A stretch of 64,000 nt of DNA. It comes from PHAA01 sp964494735. Lineage in GTDB: Bacteria; Bacillota; Syntrophomonadia; Syntrophomonadales; Syntrophomonadaceae. This document shows, in pieces, positions 59,710-64,000 of the stretch. A program made the position numbers and the translations under genes. Below the pieces are notes generated by a model. It was given only the letters and a program-made list of their open reading frames with translations. It was not told where the DNA came from and searched no databases. Within the stretch, counting starts at the first letter, position 1. Each line of letters begins with the position of its first letter. The stretch spans positions 1 through 64,000 of the forward strand of contig CAZBSD010000006.1 of the NCBI GenBank assembly GCA_964494735.1, given 5' to 3'.

Positions 59710-60288
59710 CTAATCAAATATGCTGTGGGGATTCACCGGGCCATCCTGGCTCCTGACTTCAAAATACAGACTGCTGCTGCTGGTCCCCAGGATGTCAGCC
59801 TGCTCCACCACCTGGCCGGGCTTAACCGCAATCTGGGCCAAACCACCGTAGAAGGAGTAGAACTCACCCGGGTGTTTGAGCAATATCGAATCCTGGCCGC
59901 CGGCCTTTTCGGTTTCCACCACCTGTCCCCCCACTATCGGTCTGACGGTCGTTTCAGGTTTCACCGCCACTACCAACCCGGAGCTGAACTTCTGCTTCTT
60001 ATCGTTCTTATCCCAGTACCATCCGTAGTTGCGTTGGATGGACAGGATCTCACATGGAGGCCGCAGTACCTGCCCCCCCGCTACCGGCAAGAGACCAATT
60101 GATTCATTGGTCCCAGGTATGTGCACATAACGAGATATGACCGCTCCCACATCATAGCGGTTGTGCATTATGTAGTTGAGGACCGGTTCCACCACTTGCC
60201 GACTGGCCTGCCCCGACTGCATTATCACTCCTACCACTGCTATAATTGCGATCACCGCCAGGAGTTTTATTCTGAAGTTCTGCAGCAT
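59710..60288 (-). CDS. spoIVFA: SpoIVFA-like membrane protein with degenerate M23 domain
   Basis: 192-aa protein with one N-terminal TM helix (about residues 8-24) and a C-terminal LytM/M23 fold (about 95-190; PIVGGQVVETEKAGGQDSIL, EFYSFYGGLAQIAVKPGQVV). The peptidase HxH is replaced (SLYFEVRSQDGPVNP), so it cannot be an active endopeptidase. B. subtilis SpoIVFA holds and inhibits SpoIVFB. The adjacent spoIVFB supports the same role. ATG 60288 chosen; GTG 60297 possible. Confidence 0.85.
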   Translation of the reverse strand: MLQNFRIKLLAVIAIIAVVGVIMQSGQASRQVVEPVLNYIMHNRYDVGAVISRYVHIPGTNESIGLLPVAGGQVLRPPCEILSIQRNYGWYWDKNDKKQKFSSGLVVAVKPETTVRPIVGGQVVETEKAGGQDSILLKHPGEFYSFYGGLAQIAVKPGQVVEQADILGTSSSSLYFEVRSQDGPVNPHSIFD

Positions 60289-60360
60289 TGCCAACACCGC
60301 CCTGGTTTTTCTTAAAATATATAGTTTTCCAGGGGGATTTATTACAAACCAATCGAGAAG

Positions 60361-60388
60361 AAAAATGGAAGGTCTCTTTGCCTTCCAT
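60361..60388 (-). terminator. rho-independent terminator after the DUF1232 gene
   Basis: On the minus strand ATGGAAGG-CAAAGAGA-CCTTCCAT is followed by TTTTTCTTC. It separates DUF1232/rodA from the spoIVF pair. Confidence 0.85.
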
Positions 60389-60416
60389 ATAATATAGGTA
60401 CGGTTGTGTTATCGAA

Positions 60417-60833
60417 TCACTTGAACTCGTATTCGGCATCGATGGTATCGGCCCGGGCTTTCCTGACCACCTTGTTATAGACCCCATCGGGCAGAATGTA
60501 GCGGGTGAATTCCAGAATCCTGTCGATAGCCAGCAGCAGGTCGGCGGGCCCATCCCAATGAGACAGGACAACATAACGATCCACACTGTTTAAAAACCTT
60601 TTCAGTACCAGGGCAACCAGCAGTATGTCGTCTATCTGGCCCAGGAAGGGGATAGCGTCGGGTAAAAAGTCCAGCGGTGATATCATGTACATAACCGTCC
60701 CCAGTAATATCGCCTTCTCACTGGCCATCACCCGTTTATCGGCAACCAACCGGTAGAGGAGCTTGAGGAAATTGGGTATCAACAATAATGCCTCGCGGGC
60801 CATCTCCCGCAGGGAAGAATCCTGTCTGTCCAT
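60417..60833 (-). CDS. DUF1232 (YkvA-like) membrane protein
   Basis: 138-aa protein with the DUF1232 signature YMISPLDFLPDAIPFLGQID flanked by hydrophobic segments (about residues 40-58 and 65-80). The C-terminal tail is charged. The family is widespread and uncharacterised. It lies 24 bp after rodA and ends in a strong terminator, so it is probably the last gene of a min-rodA transcript. No function is proposed. Confidence 0.88.
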   Translation of the reverse strand: MDRQDSSLREMAREALLLIPNFLKLLYRLVADKRVMASEKAILLGTVMYMISPLDFLPDAIPFLGQIDDILLVALVLKRFLNSVDRYVVLSHWDGPADLLLAIDRILEFTRYILPDGVYNKVVRKARADTIDAEYEFK

Positions 60834-60857
60834 AATGCCGCTCCTTTCTCAGGTTCT

Positions 60858-61994
60858 CTAAAACACCAGCTTCTTACCTCTGACATTGATACTTAGCACC
60901 AATCCGACCGCAATCATGTTGGTCAACATGGCACTGCCCCCTGAGCTTACAAACGGCAGGGGTATACCGGTGACCGGCATCAGCCCAATACACATGCCAA
61001 TATTTTCGAAAATATGAAACAACCACATGGCGATTATCCCTGATACGATGAGGGTCCCGTGCAATTCACGCGCCTTGCTGCTTATTATCAACGCTCTAAA
61101 CAGCAGGACAGCATAAAGCACCAACAGCAAAGAAGCCCCCAGAAAACCTAGTTCTTCGCCGATCACCGCATATATAAAATCGGTATGGTGCTCGGGCAGG
61201 AAATTCAGCTGCACCTGGGTACCATTGAACAAGCCTGTGCCTGTGAGTCCACCAGATCCGATGGCGATCAGGGATTGGATGATATTCCAACCAGCGCCGC
61301 GGCCCCCCTGGCCATCCTGGTAAGGGTCAACGAAAACGACCAGTCTTTTTATCTGGTAGTCATCCAAGGGCAGCCATGCTCCATATTGGAAATGGAGGAA
61401 CACCCATAACCCGATCAGTCCCAGCAAACCTATTATCAATCCCCCCAACAAGCGGGAATTGGCTCCGGCCATATACATCATGGCCACAGTTATCACCAGA
61501 TATACCAGCGCCGTGCCCAAATCGGGCTGCATCAGGATCAGAATCACCGGCAATCCCATGAAGACGAAACAAGGCAGGAACTGAGCCAGGGTATTGAGCT
61601 GACCCTTGCGCCGCGCCAGGAAATCTGCAAAGGCTATTATAAGCAGGATTTTGGTGAACTCGGCTGGCTGCAAGGGCGGTAGACCCCCTATAGAGATCCA
61701 GCCGGTGGTGCCACGGACCTCGGTACCGAAAATCAACACAACAACCAGCATCAACAGGGAGGCAGCGTATATATGGATACCGTATTGCTGCAGCAAGGTA
61801 TAGTCAAAATATATTATCAACACTGCCAGAACGATACCCACCGCCAGGAAAAAGACCTGCTTCTTCAGGTAGTAGTAGGGATCGCTGGTTATCGAGAGGC
61901 TGGCGCTGGTCAATATCAATAATCCGAACATAAGGATGAGCGCCAAAATTGCAATAAAACTTTTGTCGATCAGTTTTATTCTCTTTACATTCAT
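60858..61994 (-). CDS. rodA: RodA, SEDS peptidoglycan polymerase
   Basis: 378-aa SEDS glycosyltransferase for cylindrical wall growth. About ten TM helices are visible. SEDS motifs include PLQPAEFTKILLIIAFADFL, LMQPDLGTALVYLVI, FLPEHHTDFIYAVIGEELGF and the C-terminal PLPFVSSGGSAM. The start ATG 61994 follows GGAGGG; a longer frame upstream is unsupported. It follows minE, a typical clostridial order (mreBCD-pbp2-minCDE-rodA). Confidence 0.95.
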   Translation of the reverse strand: MNVKRIKLIDKSFIAILALILMFGLLILTSASLSITSDPYYYLKKQVFFLAVGIVLAVLIIYFDYTLLQQYGIHIYAASLLMLVVVLIFGTEVRGTTGWISIGGLPPLQPAEFTKILLIIAFADFLARRKGQLNTLAQFLPCFVFMGLPVILILMQPDLGTALVYLVITVAMMYMAGANSRLLGGLIIGLLGLIGLWVFLHFQYGAWLPLDDYQIKRLVVFVDPYQDGQGGRGAGWNIIQSLIAIGSGGLTGTGLFNGTQVQLNFLPEHHTDFIYAVIGEELGFLGASLLLVLYAVLLFRALIISSKARELHGTLIVSGIIAMWLFHIFENIGMCIGLMPVTGIPLPFVSSGGSAMLTNMIAVGLVLSINVRGKKLVF

Positions 61995-62102
61995 GGGATA
62001 CAACCCTCCGGGTTTAATTATAAAGGTAGGCAAAATATAATGTCCAGCGGGCAATAGCGGTGGTATACCTACAATTACGGCTAATGACGGCCAATAGACC
62101 AC

Positions 62103-62136
62103 CAAAAGGCAACCCCTCGCCCTGGAGAGGTTGCCT
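62103..62136 (-). terminator. hairpin after minE
   Basis: On the minus strand AGGCAACC-TCTCCAGGGCGAGG-GGTTGCCT has inner pairing and is followed by TTTTGG. The T run is short, so readthrough into rodA is likely. Confidence 0.55.
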
Positions 62137-62164
62137 GGTGCTGGTTTATTCCTTTCAACCTATT

Positions 62165-62440
62165 TCATAAATTGACGGCCCGCTTCAGGCTCCGGACCGG
62201 GATGTTGGCTATCAGGGCCATCGTGTCATCCTCGTTTTCCAGGTTCACGATCAGGCTCTCGACGTCTATATCCATATATTGCTGGATGACTTCAATCAGA
62301 TCCGACTTCAGAGCGTTGATGAGCTCTGGCGAGGCGCTGCTGCGATCGTGGATAAGCACCAGTTTCAATCGTTCCCGGGCCATTTCCTTACTGGACGAAT
62401 CCCTATTGAACAATCTGGAGATAAATTCTATCAAGGTCAT
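62165..62440 (-). CDS. minE: cell division topological factor MinE
   Basis: 91-aa protein with an N-terminal amphipathic membrane-targeting and MinD-contact helix (TLIEFISRLFNRDSSSKEMA, ERLKLVLIHDRSSASPEL) and a C-terminal dimerisation domain. It drives MinCD oscillation. A true MinE in a sporulating Firmicute is typical of Clostridia rather than Bacillus, which uses DivIVA/MinJ. Confidence 0.95.
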   Translation of the reverse strand: MTLIEFISRLFNRDSSSKEMARERLKLVLIHDRSSASPELINALKSDLIEVIQQYMDIDVESLIVNLENEDDTMALIANIPVRSLKRAVNL

Positions 62441-62451
62441 CCCTCCTCTGA

Positions 62452-63255
62452 TTAGCGAGCCAGTTTCAACATCTTGATAAACCGGATCATTATGTTCTCA
62501 TTATCCTCCAAGGAGTACATGGGGACCTTTTCACCCACTATCCGCCGGGAAATGCGGCGGTAGGCTTCCCCCGCCAGGGAGTTGTTGGCCATCACCGCCG
62601 GTTCTCCGCGGTTGGTGGAAACCACTATCGATTCATCCTCCGGCACCACTCCCAGTAACTCTATGGAGAGTATATCGATGATATCATCTATATCCATCAT
62701 GTCACCTTTTTTCACCATTTTGGGCCGGATACGGTTGATGATGAGCTGGGTATCCCTCAGCCCGGCTGCTTCCAGCAGCCCCACGATACGGTCCGCATCT
62801 CGAACCGATGACACTTCAGGGGTGGCCACCACGATGGCGGCATCAGCCCCGGCGATGGCGTTCTTGAAGCCCTGTTCGATCCCGGCTGGGCAATCAACCA
62901 GTATGTAGTCATATTCCTGGCGCAGTTCATTGGTCAGATTACGCATCTGGTGCGGAGTCACCGCGGTCTTGTCCTTGGTCTGGGCCGCCGGCAGCAGGAA
63001 CAGGCTTTCGAATCTTTTGTCCTTGATCAACGCCTGTTTAAGACGACAAATATCGTTGACAACGTCAACTATGTCGAAAACTATACGGTTTTCCAGACCC
63101 ATCACCACGTCCAGATTCCTTAGCCCGATGTCAGTATCCACCAGTACTACTTTCTTATCCAGCATGGCCAGGGCTGTCCCCAGATTGGCTGTGGTGGTTG
63201 TCTTGCCCACCCCTCCTTTGCCGGAAGTAATAACCAGAACTTTACCGCTCATCAC
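62452..63255 (-). CDS. minD: septum site-determining ATPase MinD
   Basis: 267-aa deviant Walker ATPase (KGGVGKTTTTANLG from about residue 13; VLVDTDIGLRNLDVVMG; DYILVDCPAGIEQGF). The C-terminal amphipathic helix IMIRFIKMLKLAR is the membrane-targeting sequence. It recruits MinC to the membrane and is released by MinE. It lies 12 bp after minC. Confidence 0.97.
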   Translation of the reverse strand: MMSGKVLVITSGKGGVGKTTTTANLGTALAMLDKKVVLVDTDIGLRNLDVVMGLENRIVFDIVDVVNDICRLKQALIKDKRFESLFLLPAAQTKDKTAVTPHQMRNLTNELRQEYDYILVDCPAGIEQGFKNAIAGADAAIVVATPEVSSVRDADRIVGLLEAAGLRDTQLIINRIRPKMVKKGDMMDIDDIIDILSIELLGVVPEDESIVVSTNRGEPAVMANNSLAGEAYRRISRRIVGEKVPMYSLEDNENIMIRFIKMLKLAR

Positions 63256-63267
63256 TCAAGCCTCCCA

Positions 63268-63906
63268 TTATATTTTCATCTTTTCGATAACTACCTTGTC
63301 TGCCCTTATGCGCGCTATTTCGGGATTTCCCACTTCTACTTTCTCCCCATCCGGGGCTCTGGTTATGTGGTCGGCTATCCGTAATTGGGTTGGATTCAAG
63401 CGGAAGGCAGCGATTACCGCCTCGTCATCCCCCAGGGCTCCGGCATGGGCCATCCCCCGCAGTGCTCCCATGACCAGGATACTGCCGCCGGCGACCACCT
63501 CAGCACCGGGATTGATATCTCCCAACACTACTATATTACCGCGGGTATAGATTTTTTGCCCGGAACGGAGATGGCGCGACAACATCACCGTGTCGCCGCC
63601 CTGTAATAACTGGTGGCTGTCCAGTGGGACCCGGTGGGGCACCTCCCCCTTGCGCTTTTTCTGGCTGTATTTCAATTCCTTGAGCTTCAGCCCGTAGAGG
63701 GCTACGATACCTTCCATCTCTCGCAGCTGTTTCTCGGTCAACCTCATTATCCCGATATCGATGCTAAGCTCATCCCGGTGACCAAAATCCCCCATAAGGT
63801 TTAGACTCTGTTCCAGCTGCACCTTCATTTCGGGCAGGTTGTCGTAAGCACTCAAATCGATGACCAATTCATTTTTCGATCCCCGGGCTGCAGCATCTGC
63901 AGACAT
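63268..63906 (-). CDS. minC: septum site-determining protein MinC
   Basis: 212-aa FtsZ inhibitor. A small N-terminal domain is followed by the C-terminal beta-helix (QKIYTRGNIVVLGDINPGAE, GSILVMGALRGMAHAGALGD) that binds MinD and the FtsZ tail. Start ATG 63906 has AGGAGG upstream. It is the first gene of minCDE seen here; the 94 bp to the window edge hold no gene I can support. Confidence 0.96.
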   Translation of the reverse strand: MSADAAARGSKNELVIDLSAYDNLPEMKVQLEQSLNLMGDFGHRDELSIDIGIMRLTEKQLREMEGIVALYGLKLKELKYSQKKRKGEVPHRVPLDSHQLLQGGDTVMLSRHLRSGQKIYTRGNIVVLGDINPGAEVVAGGSILVMGALRGMAHAGALGDDEAVIAAFRLNPTQLRIADHITRAPDGEKVEVGNPEIARIRADKVVIEKMKI

Positions 63907-64000
63907 ATTGCGGCCTCCTATCCTTCCGTTAGGTAATTCTAATCATTTCTATTTTCTGGGATTATATCCTTTGATGAAAAATAAAAAGATAGGGGATATC

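Noticed and set aside
1..64000. CRISPR arrays, insertion sequences, prophage or rRNA genes
   Set aside because: No regularly spaced repeats, transposase or phage motifs or rRNA segments were seen on either strand.

Overview
The window looks like a chromosomal housekeeping region of an anaerobic, spore-forming Clostridia-type Firmicute. A syntrophic fatty-acid oxidiser close to Syntrophomonas is my best guess, by inference only. The reasons are: gene blocks in Bacillus/Clostridium order; sporulation genes (yqfC, yqfD, spoIIP, spo0B-like, spoIVFA/FB-like) next to a complete minCDE set; HrcA/CIRCE heat-shock control; T-box leaders; pyruvate phosphate dikinase with its regulator; and an archaeal-type (group III) chaperonin inside the dnaK operon. 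I see no prophage, IS element, CRISPR array or rRNA operon. Base composition looks even, near 50% GC by eye.

Layout. 1-42: truncated tRNA-Asn. 138-20324 (minus): a sigA-type macro-cluster, read in transcription order from the right: yqfC-yqfD-phoH-yqfF(pgpH)-ybeY-dgkA-cdd-era-deoC-recO, then a glycine T-box and glyQ-glyS, then ccpN-ppsR-ppdK, dgt, dnaG-rpoD. 20549-21781: a 38-aa membrane peptide, rpsU, a HIT protein and a PC4/YdbC-like protein. 22092-30700: the heat-shock operon hrcA-chaperonin-grpE-dnaK-dnaJ-prmA-mtaB behind a clear promoter and a perfect CIRCE. 30709-35433: lepA-hemW and spoIIP plus a small downstream gene, with one small membrane-protein gene on the opposite strand. 35555-41417: rpsT (plus) facing holA, then a MATE transporter and comEA-comEC. 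41557-44421: leuS behind its own promoter and a leucine T-box. 44516-46159: nadD-yqeK-rsfS (minus). 46323-49627: a plus-strand cassette (Cys-rich protein, cysteine-synthase-like enzyme, thiolase, DUF35 protein). 49689-63906 (minus): minCDE-rodA-DUF1232-spoIVFA-spoIVFB-radical SAM pair-rng, rplU-rpmA, spo0B-obg-proB-proA.

The most unusual item is in the leuS leader. A complete, canonical 76-nt tRNA-Ala(GGC) gene, with encoded CCA, sits exactly in the apical loop of T-box stem III, between a CAAGTTG/CAACTTG inverted repeat. Processing of that tRNA would cut the riboswitch apart, so tRNA maturation and leucine sensing appear physically coupled. The same T-box carries TGGC where TGGT would be expected for leucine tRNA. 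Other points of note: the chaperonin under CIRCE control; an L27 gene that lacks the usual Firmicute N-terminal extension together with absence of the prp protease gene; the acyl-CoA-type cassette interrupting the proA/nadD block; a probably leaderless ccpN transcript; and small membrane proteins that standard gene calling could miss.

Several start codons were moved from the longest reading frame to internal ATG/GTG/TTG codons where a good Shine-Dalgarno (SD) sequence supports it; these choices are given gene by gene.
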